A stretch of DNA of 64,000 bases from Gemmiger sp. An120 (GTDB lineage Bacteria > Bacillota > Clostridia > Oscillospirales > Ruminococcaceae): positions 62,001 through 126,000 of the forward strand of contig NZ_NFLN01000009.1 of NCBI RefSeq assembly GCF_002160955.1, given 5' to 3'. Below are positions 49,842 to 59,250 of this stretch, in pieces (within the stretch, counting starts at the first letter, position 1; each line of letters begins with the position of its first letter). A model generated the notes under the pieces. The model was given only the letters and a program-made list of their open reading frames with translations. It did no database searches and had not been told where the DNA came from. The translations under genes and the position numbers were made by a program.

Positions 49842-51119
49842 ATGGCAAAACCTGCACAGGGCTGGTACCGGCTGGATAATGCCGGTATGGTGTATTCGGC
49901 CATTCAGCGGGACGATTACTCGGCGGTGTACCGATTCTCGGTGGTGATGGATGCCCCGGTAGACCCGCAGCGGCTGCAGAAAGCGGCTGACCGGGTGATG
50001 CCCCGGTTTCCCGGCTTGCAGGTGCGGCTGCGGCGGGGCGTGTTCTGGTACTACTTTGATGCGGATCCGTCTTTTTTACCGCAGGTGGAACCGGACATCG
50101 CCAATCCCTGCCAGCCCATCCGGTTTTCTTCCCGGGACCGGCTGCTGCGGATTTTCTACTACGAGTCGCGCATCTCCATTGAACTGTTCCATGCATTGGC
50201 GGACGGGGCCGGGGCGCTGGTGTTCCTGAAAACGCTGACGGCGGAATACCTGCGCCAGACCGGCGTGGAGGTACCCTGTACCGACGGTGTGCTGGATCCG
50301 GCACAGCCGCCCGATCCCGAGGAATGGGAGGATGCCTATCCCCGCTACGCCACCTCCCGGGCGCGGCGCAGCCTGAAAGCCGGCCCGGCCTATAACTACA
50401 CCGGAACGCCGGAACCCTTCTACACCCTGAACGTGATCATGGGCCTGACCCCGGTGGAAAAGGTCCGTGCTGCGGCCAAGCGGTATGGGGTGTCCATTAC
50501 AGAGTTTCTGGCTGCCGGGCTGATTCAGGCGCTGATTGTCCGCCAGCGCAGCGAAGGGCGCCGGAAGGAGCGTCCGGTGGCGTTGGTGATTCCCATCAAC
50601 CTGCGGCCCTGGTTCCCCAGCAAAACACTGCGGAACTTCATCCTGACCACCCGCCCATTTATTGATCCGGAACTGGGCGACTATACATTTGAGGAGATCG
50701 CGGCGCAGGTGCATCACTATATGCGGCTACACATCAACCGGCAGGAGATGCAGGCCTATATTACCCAGAACGTAAGCCTGCAGCGTTCGCCGCTTCTGCG
50801 GCTGATCCCCCGTCCGCTGAAAAACTGGGGCATGGCCACCGGATTCCGCATGCTGGGCGAGCGGCCCTATTCGGCCACCTTTACCAACCCGGGTGTGTTC
50901 CAGATCCCGGCTGCCATGCAGGAACACATCCTGCGCACCGAGATGATCCTGGGGCAGTCCTACTCCGGCCGCACCAACTGCGCGGCTATCAGCATGGGCG
51001 ATACCCTGGCCATCAGCTTTTCCGGCACCATGAAAGAAGCAAACCTGGAACGGGATTTCTTCCGCTGGCTGGTAAAGGAAGGTGTACCGGTGAAGATATT
51101 CTCCAACAGAAAGGATTGA
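49842..51119 (+). CDS. Condensation-fold acyltransferase (alcohol acetyltransferase-like)
   Basis: This 425-residue protein has the BAHD/condensation/PapA5-type active site HALADGAG (HxxxDG, about residue 115) and a C-terminal half with FTNPGVF and LAISFSGTMKE resembling the solvent-channel region. The enzyme would transfer an acyl group, probably from acyl-CoA, to an alcohol or amine. There is no carrier domain nearby. The ATG at 49842 follows GGGGGCCTGAGG. The zinc-ribbon membrane protein starts 6 bp downstream. Its product may be the substrate of the divergent esterase. Confidence 0.83.
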   Translation: MAKPAQGWYRLDNAGMVYSAIQRDDYSAVYRFSVVMDAPVDPQRLQKAADRVMPRFPGLQVRLRRGVFWYYFDADPSFLPQVEPDIANPCQPIRFSSRDRLLRIFYYESRISIELFHALADGAGALVFLKTLTAEYLRQTGVEVPCTDGVLDPAQPPDPEEWEDAYPRYATSRARRSLKAGPAYNYTGTPEPFYTLNVIMGLTPVEKVRAAAKRYGVSITEFLAAGLIQALIVRQRSEGRRKERPVALVIPINLRPWFPSKTLRNFILTTRPFIDPELGDYTFEEIAAQVHHYMRLHINRQEMQAYITQNVSLQRSPLLRLIPRPLKNWGMATGFRMLGERPYSATFTNPGVFQIPAAMQEHILRTEMILGQSYSGRTNCAAISMGDTLAISFSGTMKEANLERDFFRWLVKEGVPVKIFSNRKD

Positions 51120-51125
51120 GGAATC

Positions 51126-51830
51126 ATGTCGTATTGTGTGAATTGCGGGGTGGAGCTGGACGCAAGTGCCCGAAGCTGTCCGCTGTGCGGCACGCCGGTG
51201 ATCAATCCCCGGTGCCCGGTGGATGAAAACGCAACGCCGCCGTTCCCGCTGGTCCGGCGGGAGGTGGAACCAGTAGACCGGCGCAGTGTGGGCTGGCTGC
51301 TCACAGGGATGCTGGCCTCGGCAGCGGTCTGCTGCGGGCTGATCAACGGGCTGGCCTTCTTCCCCAGTGTGCCCTGGGCGCTGTATGTGGCCGGCGCAGC
51401 CCTGACCCTGTGGGTGTGGGCGGCTCTGCCGCTGCTGGTGCAAAGGCTGCCGGTACCGGTGTATCTGCTGGCCGATCTGGCGGCCGCCGCTGGTCTTCTG
51501 GTTCTGATTGCGGCGCTTACCGATGGCTGGGTCTGGCTGACCCGTCTGGCCTTGCCGATTCTGGTGCTCACCGGGGCGCTGGGGGCGGTTCTGGGGGCGC
51601 TGATCGCCCGGCACGGTTCCCGCCTGACCATCGGCGGGGTGTTCTTCCTGCTCCTGATTGTCTGGCTGCTGGCGCTGGAAGCATTGATTGATCTGTACAT
51701 TGCCGGAACCTATCGGCCCGGCTGGTCGGTAATTGCGGCAGCGGCCGGGCTCGTGGCAGCAGTGTTCCTGCTGATTGTACGGCTGCGGCCCCGCCTGCGG
51801 GAGGAATTCCGGCGGCGTTTCCACACCTGA
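51126..51830 (+). CDS. Zinc-ribbon membrane protein (DUF6320-like)
   Basis: This 234-residue protein has a zinc ribbon at residues 4-22 (CVNCG then CPLCG), then a cytosolic linker and about six helices from residue 55 to 215, ending in a very basic tail. It follows the acyltransferase by 6 bp and is co-transcribed. The pairing is seen in Clostridia where the membrane protein may help handle a lipid-like product, but no function is proven. Confidence 0.8.
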   Translation: MSYCVNCGVELDASARSCPLCGTPVINPRCPVDENATPPFPLVRREVEPVDRRSVGWLLTGMLASAAVCCGLINGLAFFPSVPWALYVAGAALTLWVWAALPLLVQRLPVPVYLLADLAAAAGLLVLIAALTDGWVWLTRLALPILVLTGALGAVLGALIARHGSRLTIGGVFFLLLIVWLLALEALIDLYIAGTYRPGWSVIAAAAGLVAAVFLLIVRLRPRLREEFRRRFHT

Positions 51831-51836
51831 CCGTCC

Positions 51837-51855
51837 TCCTGATACCAGTATACCG
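51837..51855. promoter_or_regulatory. Recurrent GGTATACTGGTATCA motif
   Basis: Read on the minus strand this 15-bp element is the same as that at 49747-49761 and nearly the same as 5942-5956. It contains an extended -10 box and a direct repeat of GGTAT. No minus-strand gene follows it here. Confidence 0.35.
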
Positions 51856-51913
51856 CATGAGACCACGGCCTGTCCGTGTGCTGTACAACGAACCAAATAA
51901 AATAAATTAGCCA

Positions 51914-51948
51914 AACGCGCCGGGGCCTGCACAGCCCCGGCGCGTTTG
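51914..51948. terminator. Terminator after the acyltransferase unit
   Basis: A 14-bp stem (aaacgcgccggggc with gccccggcgcgttt), 7-base loop. Confidence 0.8.
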
Positions 51949-51969
51949 GCGTCTTCATAGCGGTATAAC

Positions 51970-52003
51970 AAAAGGACGCCGGTCCAAAGACCGGCGTCCT
52001 TAT
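51970..52003. terminator. Second terminator before the opp operon end
   Basis: A 13-bp stem (aaggacgccggtc with gaccggcgtcctt), serving the minus-strand opp operon. Confidence 0.8.
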
Positions 52004-52059
52004 CATTTGGGACAGATTGGAATGGGATGTATTACTGCGCGCATGCGCAGTTTCCGGCA

Positions 52060-52266
52060 TTACAGAAACCGGAAGAAAAACAGGTAAAGCACCAGCAAGA
52101 ATACGGCCAGCACGCCGATCAGTACCGGTATGAACACCGCCAGGGCAGCCAGGATCATGGCCAGCCGGTCACCTTTTTCCAAAGGCAGTTCTTCACGTTC
52201 CTTTTCAAAGCGCTCTTCCGCCTTGCGGACGTTCAGAACCCGGTTGATCTTTTTCCCAAACAGCAT
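52060..52266 (-). CDS. Small single-span membrane protein in the opp operon
   Basis: This 68-residue protein has a charged N-terminal half (VLNVRKAEERFEKEREEL) and one hydrophobic segment (residues 36-66) long enough for one or two helices. AAGGAGTGAG lies before the ATG, 7 bp after the oppF stop. I do not recognise a family. Its place at the end of an oligopeptide transporter operon suggests an accessory or regulatory peptide. Confidence 0.65.
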   Translation of the reverse strand: MLFGKKINRVLNVRKAEERFEKEREELPLEKGDRLAMILAALAVFIPVLIGVLAVFLLVLYLFFFRFL

Positions 52267-52273
52267 GGCAATC

Positions 52274-53284
52274 TCACTCCTTGTGTTTCAGGGGGAAGTG
52301 GCAGGCCACAAAGTGGTTGTTGCCCACATCGACCCACTCAGGAACTTCTTCCTTGCACTTCTGCTGGCAGTAGCGGCAGCGGGTGTGGAACTTGCAGCCG
52401 GAGGGGGGATTCACCGGGCTGGGGATATCGCCCTCCAGCAGGATACGCTCCCGCTTGTCGTCCTCATCCACCACCGGAATCGCCGACAGCAGCGCTTCGG
52501 TGTAGGGATGCAGGGTGTTGGCAAACAGCTCCTCAGTGGGGGCCAGCTCTACCATGTTGCCCAGGTACATAACGCCGATACGGTCGCTGATGTACTTCAC
52601 AACGCTCAGGTCGTGGGTGATGAACAGGTAGGTCAGGTTCTGCTTCTCTTTCAGGTCGGACAGCAGGTTCAGGATCTGGGACTGGATCGACACGTCCAGA
52701 GCGGATACCGCCTCGTCACACACCACAAAGGAGGGATTCAGCGCCAGGCTGCGGGCGATGCCGATACGCTGCCGCTGACCGCCGGAGAACTGATGGGGAT
52801 ACCGGCCGAACATGTAGGTATCCAGGCCGCAGTTTTCCATCACCTTGAAGATGTAATCCTTCATGGCCGGGTCGCCGCGCTTGAACATACCGTGGGATAC
52901 CAGGCCCTCGCCGATGATCTGGCCCACCGTCATACGGGGGTTCAGGGAGGAGTAGGGATCCTGGAAGATCAGCTGCAGATCCTTGCGCAGTACCCGCATC
53001 TCTTCCTTGGGCAGGCTCTTCAGGTCGATATCCTTGCCATCCTTGTGGTAGATGACCTGGCCTTCGGTCTGGGGATAGAGCTGCAGCAGGGTGCGGCCAA
53101 GCGTGGACTTGCCGCAGCCGGACTCGCCTACCAGGCCCAGGGTCTCGCCGGCGTAGATGTCCAGCGAGATACCATCATTGGCGCGTACATACCGCTGCTT
53201 TTCCCGCAGCTTGGTCTTCTTTACGGGGAAATACTGCTTCAGATCCCGAATGGACAGCAGTACTTTGCGATTCTCATTCTCCAT
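52274..53284 (-). CDS. oppF: Oligopeptide ABC transporter ATP-binding protein OppF
   Basis: This 336-residue ATPase powers peptide import. Walker A is GESGCGKST (about 52-60), the signature FSGGQRQRIGIARSL near 170, Walker B VVCDEAVSALDVS near 190. The C-terminal oligopeptide/dipeptide domain carries Cys residues (CKFHTRCRYCQQKCKEE) that bind an iron-sulfur cluster in related DppD/DppF proteins. Overlaps oppD by 11 bp. It is second to last in the operon. Confidence 0.93.
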   Translation of the reverse strand: MENENRKVLLSIRDLKQYFPVKKTKLREKQRYVRANDGISLDIYAGETLGLVGESGCGKSTLGRTLLQLYPQTEGQVIYHKDGKDIDLKSLPKEEMRVLRKDLQLIFQDPYSSLNPRMTVGQIIGEGLVSHGMFKRGDPAMKDYIFKVMENCGLDTYMFGRYPHQFSGGQRQRIGIARSLALNPSFVVCDEAVSALDVSIQSQILNLLSDLKEKQNLTYLFITHDLSVVKYISDRIGVMYLGNMVELAPTEELFANTLHPYTEALLSAIPVVDEDDKRERILLEGDIPSPVNPPSGCKFHTRCRYCQQKCKEEVPEWVDVGNNHFVACHFPLKHKE

Positions 53285-54269
53285 GATTGTTTCTCACCGC
53301 CTTTTCGGGATAGAAGCACCGGACAAAGTGGCCCGGGGCCACCTCCTGCAGAGGAGGCTCGCTGGCCTTGCACTTCTCGGTGCAGTACTTGCAGCGGGGG
53401 CCGAACTTGCAGCCCACCGGCAGATACAGGGGATTGGGCACCGCGCCGGGAATCGCTTCCAGACGCTTATCCTTGGGGGTGTTGAGCCGGGGGATGGAGA
53501 TCATCAGGCCCTCGGTGTAGGGATGGGAATAGGTGCCGTTGTGGAAGATGGTCTTGGCATCCGCCTTTTCCACAATCTGGCCGCAGTACATAACGGCCAC
53601 TTCGTCGGCCATCTCATGAATAACGCCCAGGTCGTGGGTGATGAACAGGATGGAGGTACCGGTCTGGGCCTTCAGCTCGTTCATCAGCTTCAGGATCTGC
53701 GCCTGGATGGTCACGTCCAGCGCGGTGGTGGGCTCGTCCGCAATCAGCAGCTTGGGCTTGCAGGCCAGCGCCATGGCAATCATAACACGCTGACGCATAC
53801 CGCCGGACAGCTGGAACGGATACTGCTTGGCCACCCGCTCGGGGTTGGGGATCTTAACATCAGCCAGCAGGGAAACCGCCTTGGCATGGGCTTCCTTCTT
53901 GCTCATGTGCTGGTGCAGCCGCAGCACCTCGCCGATCTGGCGCTCGATGGTGAACACCGGGTTCAGGGAGGTCATGGGCTCCTGGAAAATCACGGAAATC
54001 TCATTGCCGCGGATGTGATGCAGATCCTTGTCGCTGGCTTCCAGAATGTTCTTGCCGTCAAACATGATCTCGCCGCTGTCAATATAGCCGTTGCCGTCCA
54101 GCAACTTGATGATGCTCATGGCGGAAACGCTCTTGCCGGAACCGGACTCGCCTACAATACCCAGAGTCTTGCCGGCCTCCAGGGTGTAGCTAACGTCGTT
54201 GACTGCCTTGACGATGCCCTTTTTGGTGGTGAAATAGGTGTGCAGATTCTTGACTTCCAACAGACTCAT
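53274..54269 (-). CDS. oppD: Oligopeptide ABC transporter ATP-binding protein OppD
   Basis: This 331-residue ATPase has Walker [14 protein letters not shown] (about 43-50), signature [15 protein letters not shown], Walker [15 protein letters not shown] and the H-loop THDLGVI. The C-terminal Cys cluster [18 protein letters not shown] matches its OppF partner. I use the ATG at 54269, preceded by GGAGAGGTG; a GTG three codons earlier is weaker. It heterodimerises with OppF to drive OppBC. Its gene lies 5 bp after the oppC stop. Confidence 0.93.
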   Translation of the reverse strand: MSLLEVKNLHTYFTTKKGIVKAVNDVSYTLEAGKTLGIVGESGSGKSVSAMSIIKLLDGNGYIDSGEIMFDGKNILEASDKDLHHIRGNEISVIFQEPMTSLNPVFTIERQIGEVLRLHQHMSKKEAHAKAVSLLADVKIPNPERVAKQYPFQLSGGMRQRVMIAMALACKPKLLIADEPTTALDVTIQAQILKLMNELKAQTGTSILFITHDLGVIHEMADEVAVMYCGQIVEKADAKTIFHNGTYSHPYTEGLMISIPRLNTPKDKRLEAIPGAVPNPLYLPVGCKFGPRCKYCTEKCKASEPPLQEVAPGHFVRCFYPEKAVRNNHGE

Positions 54270-54274
54270 GGTAC

Positions 54275-56080
54275 TCACCTCTCCTTCGATTTGGGGTCAA
54301 TGGCGTCGCGCAGGCCGTCGCCGATGCAGTTGATGCTGATGGTGCAGATACCCAGCATCAGAGCGGGGAAGACCCAGCGCCACCAGTAGTTCTCGATGAC
54401 CTGGCCGTTCTGGGCGCCGGTCAGCATGTTACCCCAGGTAGCATTGGGCTCGGTAACGCCGAAGCCGATAAAGGACAGGGAGGACTCGGTCAGCATGCAG
54501 GTCGCGAAGTTCAGGGTCGCGTTTACGATGATAACCGTGATGATGTTGGGCAGGATGTGGCGGAAGATAATGCCGAATTCCTTCACGCCCAGCGCCTTGG
54601 CGGCGGTAACGAACTCCTGCTCGCGCTCGGCCAGCACGCTGCCGCGCACCAGACGGGCGATGCCGGGCCAGGACAGCAGGCCCAGAATGCACATGATCAG
54701 GATGATACGCTGGGTCTCACTGATGGAGTTGCCCAGGATCGAAGACAGAATAATACAGAACGGCAGGAACGGGATCGAAGAAACGATCTCGGTCAGACGC
54801 ATGAGCAGGTTATCCACCTTGCCGCCCTTGTAGCCGGAGATACCGCCCACCACGATGCCGATGATGGTGGAGATGATAACGGCGATAGCGCCCACGGTCA
54901 TGGTCATACGGCCGCCCACCAGAATACGGCGGAACAGGTCACGGCCCAGATCGTCGGTGCCCATCAGGTAGCCCTTCAGGCCCCAGGCAACCACGGAACC
55001 ATCCTCGGTGATGGCGTAGTTGGCGTAGTAGCCGCTGTCCACAGAGGAGACGGTCACGCCCTTGGGAGCATTGGCCTGGCCATGGGTGTTGTCACCCCAG
55101 CTGCGCACGGTGCCGTCCTGCAGCACGGCGGTGAAATGATACCGGCCGCCGGTGACCGAAACAACCTGACCCTGGATATCCTCGGGCACATCCAGACCCT
55201 TCTTGATGTTGTTGCCCCAGGTGTACACGCGCCCGTCGGAAGTGACAGCCGCAGCGCACTCGTCGGTCAGCGCCAGATCCACCACGTTGCCCTGAATCTC
55301 TTCCGGAATCTTGGTGTAGGCAGAAGACTTGTTGGTGAGAGGAACAACCTCGCCGTCCTTGGTCAGCACCATAACGATGTTGGTGCTGGCAGCAAACTTG
55401 TCGATGTTGCCCTGCACCCCTTCGGGGTAGGAGATACTCAGCAGGTAATCACTGCCCCAGTTGTACATCTCGCCGTCCTCGGTCAGGGCCAGAGAGATCT
55501 GATAGCCGGCGTAGATCTGCTTGATGTCGTTGCCGCCGGTGCGCAGCTCCATGGGGATGCTGGCCAGACCCATACGGTCGTTGCCCCAGGTGAAGAGCTG
55601 GCCGTCCTCGTTGACGGCAAGCACATGGTCCAGACCGGCAGAAACCTGAACCAGTTTGCCGGTCTCGCTGCTGCTGGGGATCTTTTTCAGCTTTTCATTG
55701 GGGAAGGTACCCCATTCGTACACATTGCCGTCCTTGTCCAGGCCAACCGAGAAAGAGCTGCCCACGGACAGGTCCTGCGCGTTGTTCTTAAGTTGGGCGG
55801 GCACCTTGAGCATGCCGAAGCCCGGGGCCACATTGGCCTGGGTCACGTCCTGGTAGTACAGGTCAATGGGGAAGAAGAACGGCAGGAAAATGCAGCACAG
55901 GAAGATAAAGGTGAACAGGACCACGCCGGTCATGGCGATCTTGTCCTTTACAAAGGCGCTGACAACCATCTGCAGCGGGCTCTGCAGCACCTCTTCTTCT
56001 TCCTGGGGAAGGCCGCCCAGGGCCATGCGCTGGGCAGCCACCGCTGCCGTGGAGCGCTTGTTCTTTTTGTCTTTTCGCAT
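54275..56080 (-). CDS. oppC: OppC permease with inserted seven-bladed RCC1-like propeller
   Basis: This 601-residue permease is about twice the normal OppC length. The N-terminus is cytosolic, helix 1 spans about 47-70, and the core resumes at MGTDDLGRD (373-381) with the EAA loop AAKALGVKEFGIIFRHILPN and final helices ending ..DGLRDAIDPKSKER. Between them (95-369) lie seven RCC1-type units with the pattern ..AG..H..AV..DG.LFTWGN. Examples begin at VSAGLDHVLAVNEDG and VTGGRYHFTAVLQDG. That places a full propeller outside the membrane. All are in one continuous frame without stops. The rest of the operon is standard. Confidence 0.93.
   Translation of the reverse strand: MRKDKKNKRSTAAVAAQRMALGGLPQEEEEVLQSPLQMVVSAFVKDKIAMTGVVLFTFIFLCCIFLPFFFPIDLYYQDVTQANVAPGFGMLKVPAQLKNNAQDLSVGSSFSVGLDKDGNVYEWGTFPNEKLKKIPSSSETGKLVQVSAGLDHVLAVNEDGQLFTWGNDRMGLASIPMELRTGGNDIKQIYAGYQISLALTEDGEMYNWGSDYLLSISYPEGVQGNIDKFAASTNIVMVLTKDGEVVPLTNKSSAYTKIPEEIQGNVVDLALTDECAAAVTSDGRVYTWGNNIKKGLDVPEDIQGQVVSVTGGRYHFTAVLQDGTVRSWGDNTHGQANAPKGVTVSSVDSGYYANYAITEDGSVVAWGLKGYLMGTDDLGRDLFRRILVGGRMTMTVGAIAVIISTIIGIVVGGISGYKGGKVDNLLMRLTEIVSSIPFLPFCIILSSILGNSISETQRIILIMCILGLLSWPGIARLVRGSVLAEREQEFVTAAKALGVKEFGIIFRHILPNIITVIIVNATLNFATCMLTESSLSFIGFGVTEPNATWGNMLTGAQNGQVIENYWWRWVFPALMLGICTISINCIGDGLRDAIDPKSKER
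54974..55798 (-). other. RCC1-like propeller insert within oppC
   Basis: This segment codes residues 95-369 of the OppC protein. Seven blades with repeated xDGxVYxWG ends are visible; the fourth (FAASTNIVMVL) is most divergent. No helix is predicted inside. It is not a separate gene: it shares the permease frame at both ends. Confidence 0.85.
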
Positions 56081-56092
56081 CCTCGTTCCTCC

Positions 56093-57085
56093 TTAGCTGT
56101 CCAGCCGCACGCGGGGGTCTACCATGGTGTAGGCTACGTCCATAATGACGTTGCCGGCCAGAGACAGCACCACGTAGAACATCTGCATGGTCAGAACCAC
56201 CGCAAAGTCACGCTGCAGCAGGCCGTCGATCAACATTTTGCCGAGACCGGGCCACAGGAACACCGACTCGATAACGATGGAACCGCCGAACAGGCCCACG
56301 ACCCACCAGGTGGTAACGGTAACCACCGGGATCAGGGCGTTACGGAACGCATGGATGTAGATAACCGTCTTTTCCCGCAGGCCTTTGGCACGGGCAGTCT
56401 TGATATAGTCCATGCGCAGCACATCGATCATGGCAGCACGCACATAGCGGGTGATGCCGCCGATGCCCGATACCGACATGACCAGCACCGGCAGCGCCAT
56501 ATGCCACAGCTTATCGCCTATGGCTGCCAGACCGGTGGCTGTGGAGCCGGCCGTCTGCACGCCGCTGATGGGGAAGATCGGGAACTTGACCGCCAGCAGG
56601 AAGATGGAAAGCAAAGCAATAATGAAGGTGGGTATACTGTACCCCACAATGGTCAGCACCTGCACGCTCTTGTCAAAGGCGCCGTTCTTGCGCACCGCCG
56701 TGGCGATGCCCAGAGGAATGGAGATCACAAAGACCACAACCATGGTCAGCAGGTTCAGCAGCACCGTGTTGAGCATCGGCGCGCCGATCACGTTGATGAC
56801 CTCCTGCTTATACTGGGTGGAATAGCCGAAATGACCGGTCAGCATATTGCCCATCCAGGCAAAATACTGGATCGGCAGGGGGTGATCCAGACCCAGAGAG
56901 GCCTTGGTCTTTTCATACAGAGCCTGGTAAGCGTCAGGCTTCATGGTGGTTTTGCTGCTGCCCAGCATGATATCCACGGGGTCGCCGGGCATGGATTTAT
57001 AGATCCAGAACATCAGGATGGAAATGATAAAGAAGACGAAGACGATATAGATCAATCGCTTCAGCAGATATCTGCCTTTTCCCAT
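56093..57085 (-). CDS. oppB: Oligopeptide ABC transporter permease OppB
   Basis: This 330-residue permease has six helices. An N-terminal helix (12-33) is followed by a loop typical of OppB (SMPGDPVDIMLG). The EAA motif is in YIKTARAKGLREKTVIYIHAFRNAL split by the coupling helix, and VFLWPGLGKMLIDG ends the core. GGAGG lies 8 bp before the ATG at 57085. The oppC gene starts 12 bp downstream. It has normal length, unlike OppC. Confidence 0.94.
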   Translation of the reverse strand: MGKGRYLLKRLIYIVFVFFIISILMFWIYKSMPGDPVDIMLGSSKTTMKPDAYQALYEKTKASLGLDHPLPIQYFAWMGNMLTGHFGYSTQYKQEVINVIGAPMLNTVLLNLLTMVVVFVISIPLGIATAVRKNGAFDKSVQVLTIVGYSIPTFIIALLSIFLLAVKFPIFPISGVQTAGSTATGLAAIGDKLWHMALPVLVMSVSGIGGITRYVRAAMIDVLRMDYIKTARAKGLREKTVIYIHAFRNALIPVVTVTTWWVVGLFGGSIVIESVFLWPGLGKMLIDGLLQRDFAVVLTMQMFYVVLSLAGNVIMDVAYTMVDPRVRLDS

Positions 57086-57193
57086 TCGCCGTTCCTCCAA
57101 TCGTACAAAGAATAAATAGGTGCGCTCCTTCCCGGAGCAGGGGTAAAGCAAGGATGGCCTTGCCTCTGAGGGGGAATGCTGCAACAAGGAAAA

Positions 57194-57231
57194 TCCGGCG
57201 GAACCCGGCCACAAGGCGGGGTTCCGCCGGA
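57194..57231 (-). terminator. Attenuator-like hairpin between oppA and oppB
   Basis: On the minus strand a 13-bp perfect stem (57231-57219 with 57206-57194) is followed by TTTTCC. Partial termination here would yield more binding protein than permease. Confidence 0.75.
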
Positions 57232-57253
57232 CGTTCTTATGCCGGATTAAACC

Positions 57254-59149
57254 TTAGGCGTCGACCCAGGCATCCAGGACGGCACGGGACCACTCCCAAA
57301 CGGAGGTGGAGTACCAGCCGTGCAGCTTGTTGGAGAAGAAGTCGTAGTACTCATCGGAGTACAGGGGGATGTCAGGCATCTTGTCGTTCCAAACGGCGAT
57401 GAAGTTCTGCCAGGCGGTCAGCCAGGTTTCCTTGTCGTCGAAGGGGATGGGCTTCAGAGCCTCGGCAGCAGCTTCCAGTTCCTCATCGGCGATCCAGTTG
57501 CTGTTGTAGCCGCCCTGCATCCAGACAGGATCGGTGGAGTAGTAGTACCAGGGGCTGCTGGCCAGAGCAAAGCCAACGGCCAGGTTGTACATGTTGTAGA
57601 TCTTGTCACCGGTGTGGGTGATAGCAGCCTGCAGGGTGGGGAAGTCCATGGTGGTGGCGTTCAGCTGCATGCCGATCTCGGTCATAGCCTCGGGCAGCAT
57701 GGTAGCCAGCAGGTCGGAAACGGGGTTGCCGTCGGTGTTGGCCCACTCGATCACCAGGGGCTTCAGCTCGCCGTCAACTTCCTTGTAACGCAGGCCGGTG
57801 CCGGAGTACTCGGTGCCGTCGGCGTTCAGGGTCCAGCCGTCGGCCTCCAGCAGAGCCTTGGCCTCGTCCAGGTTCTTCTCGTAGGTCTCCAGGTTCTGGT
57901 CGATCCAGTCCTTGGATTCCTGGTACTCCCACTGGGCCAGACCATAGTAGGAGTGCACAACAGCCGCGTAGCCGCCGCTGTACTGACGGGCAAACTCGTT
58001 GCGATCCAGGCAGTAAGCAATCGCCTTACGGACGTTGGCAGAATCGGTGGGGAACTGGCTGCAGTCGAACTGCACCTTGCCGTAACCGTTACGGAAGAAG
58101 GTGTTGTCCTGAGCCAGGCCCTGGTCAACCAGATCCAGACCGCCGTTGATGGTGTCGGCGCCGCTGCACTGGAACAGCAGGTCAACAGAGCCGGACTTCA
58201 GCTCGTTGATCATGGTGTCGGTCTTGACCATCTTGATGATCAGCTTCTCGATGACCGGCTTCACACCACGGTAGTCGCCCGCATAGTTGGGGTTGACAAC
58301 CAGGGTGCACTGAGCGCTGGCCACGTCGAAAGACTCGAACAGGTAGGGGCCGCAGGTGACCTTCGGATTGTAACGATAGCCGGTGGTGGTATCGTTGATG
58401 GTCTTCAGCAGCAGGTCGGTGGTGAACTCGCCGGTGATGGTAGCACCCTCAGCGGTATCCTCCACGTCGCAGTCCGGAGCGATGACATGCATCGGGCGGG
58501 GCATAGCGGAAGCGTAGGTGATATCGTAGTGGTAGGGCAGCTCCTCAGCGCGCACGGTGACGGAGTAGGTCATCTCGTCCACCAGATGCACACCGGCGAA
58601 GTACTCGGTCTCGCCGTTGAAGAACTCCTGGTAGCCTACCAGGGAGTAGCCGGCCTGGCTGGGATAGCCGTCCACGCCGTTCATCTCAGGGCTGCTCTCC
58701 AGCAGCAGCTGGAAGACGTAGTCCTTGGCGGTGATGGGGGTGCCATCGCTCCACACCAGGCCATCGTTGATGGTCACGGTGTAGGTCTTGGTGCCGTCCT
58801 CGTTCTCGGTCTCGGTGTGGCTGGCCACCACAGTGGGATCGTAAACGTAGTTGCCGTCGATGTCGGACACAACGGTACCATAGCCATGGATCAGGTCGTA
58901 GGTCTTGTAGTTGACCGCGTTGTTGGAGAAGCTGGGATCGTAGAAGTCATTACCCATCTGGGTAGTGCTGCCGATGACCAGCTGACCCTGCGGCTCGGTG
59001 GGGCGGGTGCTCTCAGTACCCGCAGCAGAACTGCTTCCGGCAGCGCTGCTGTCCCCGTTGTTGGTTACGGGCGCCTGACCGCCACAGGCGGCCATCGAAA
59101 CGGCCATAACGCCTGCAAGCAGCAAGGACATGAGTCTTGTCTTCTTCAT
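57254..59149 (-). CDS. oppA: Oligopeptide-binding lipoprotein OppA
   Basis: This 631-residue solute-binding lipoprotein has a lipobox MAAC (Cys near residue 22) and a Ser-rich tether. It belongs to SBP family 5 (peptide/nickel) with LVWSDGTPITAKDYVFQ, the family signature, near 130. A large body and C-terminal lobe (WYYYSTDPVWMQGGYN) complete the two-domain cleft. The ATG at 59149 follows AGGAAAGG. It is first in the operon, behind a promoter at 59251-59279. The peptide preference is not visible. Confidence 0.94.
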   Translation of the reverse strand: MKKTRLMSLLLAGVMAVSMAACGGQAPVTNNGDSSAAGSSSAAGTESTRPTEPQGQLVIGSTTQMGNDFYDPSFSNNAVNYKTYDLIHGYGTVVSDIDGNYVYDPTVVASHTETENEDGTKTYTVTINDGLVWSDGTPITAKDYVFQLLLESSPEMNGVDGYPSQAGYSLVGYQEFFNGETEYFAGVHLVDEMTYSVTVRAEELPYHYDITYASAMPRPMHVIAPDCDVEDTAEGATITGEFTTDLLLKTINDTTTGYRYNPKVTCGPYLFESFDVASAQCTLVVNPNYAGDYRGVKPVIEKLIIKMVKTDTMINELKSGSVDLLFQCSGADTINGGLDLVDQGLAQDNTFFRNGYGKVQFDCSQFPTDSANVRKAIAYCLDRNEFARQYSGGYAAVVHSYYGLAQWEYQESKDWIDQNLETYEKNLDEAKALLEADGWTLNADGTEYSGTGLRYKEVDGELKPLVIEWANTDGNPVSDLLATMLPEAMTEIGMQLNATTMDFPTLQAAITHTGDKIYNMYNLAVGFALASSPWYYYSTDPVWMQGGYNSNWIADEELEAAAEALKPIPFDDKETWLTAWQNFIAVWNDKMPDIPLYSDEYYDFFSNKLHGWYSTSVWEWSRAVLDAWVDA

Positions 59150-59250
59150 ACATGCATTCCTTTCCTGTCCCAAAACAGTAGATTTGACTGAACCGGGCGT
59201 ACAGGGGGAGGAAGAGCCCCCGGCCTGTACCTTCCGGTGGAATCTGTATT

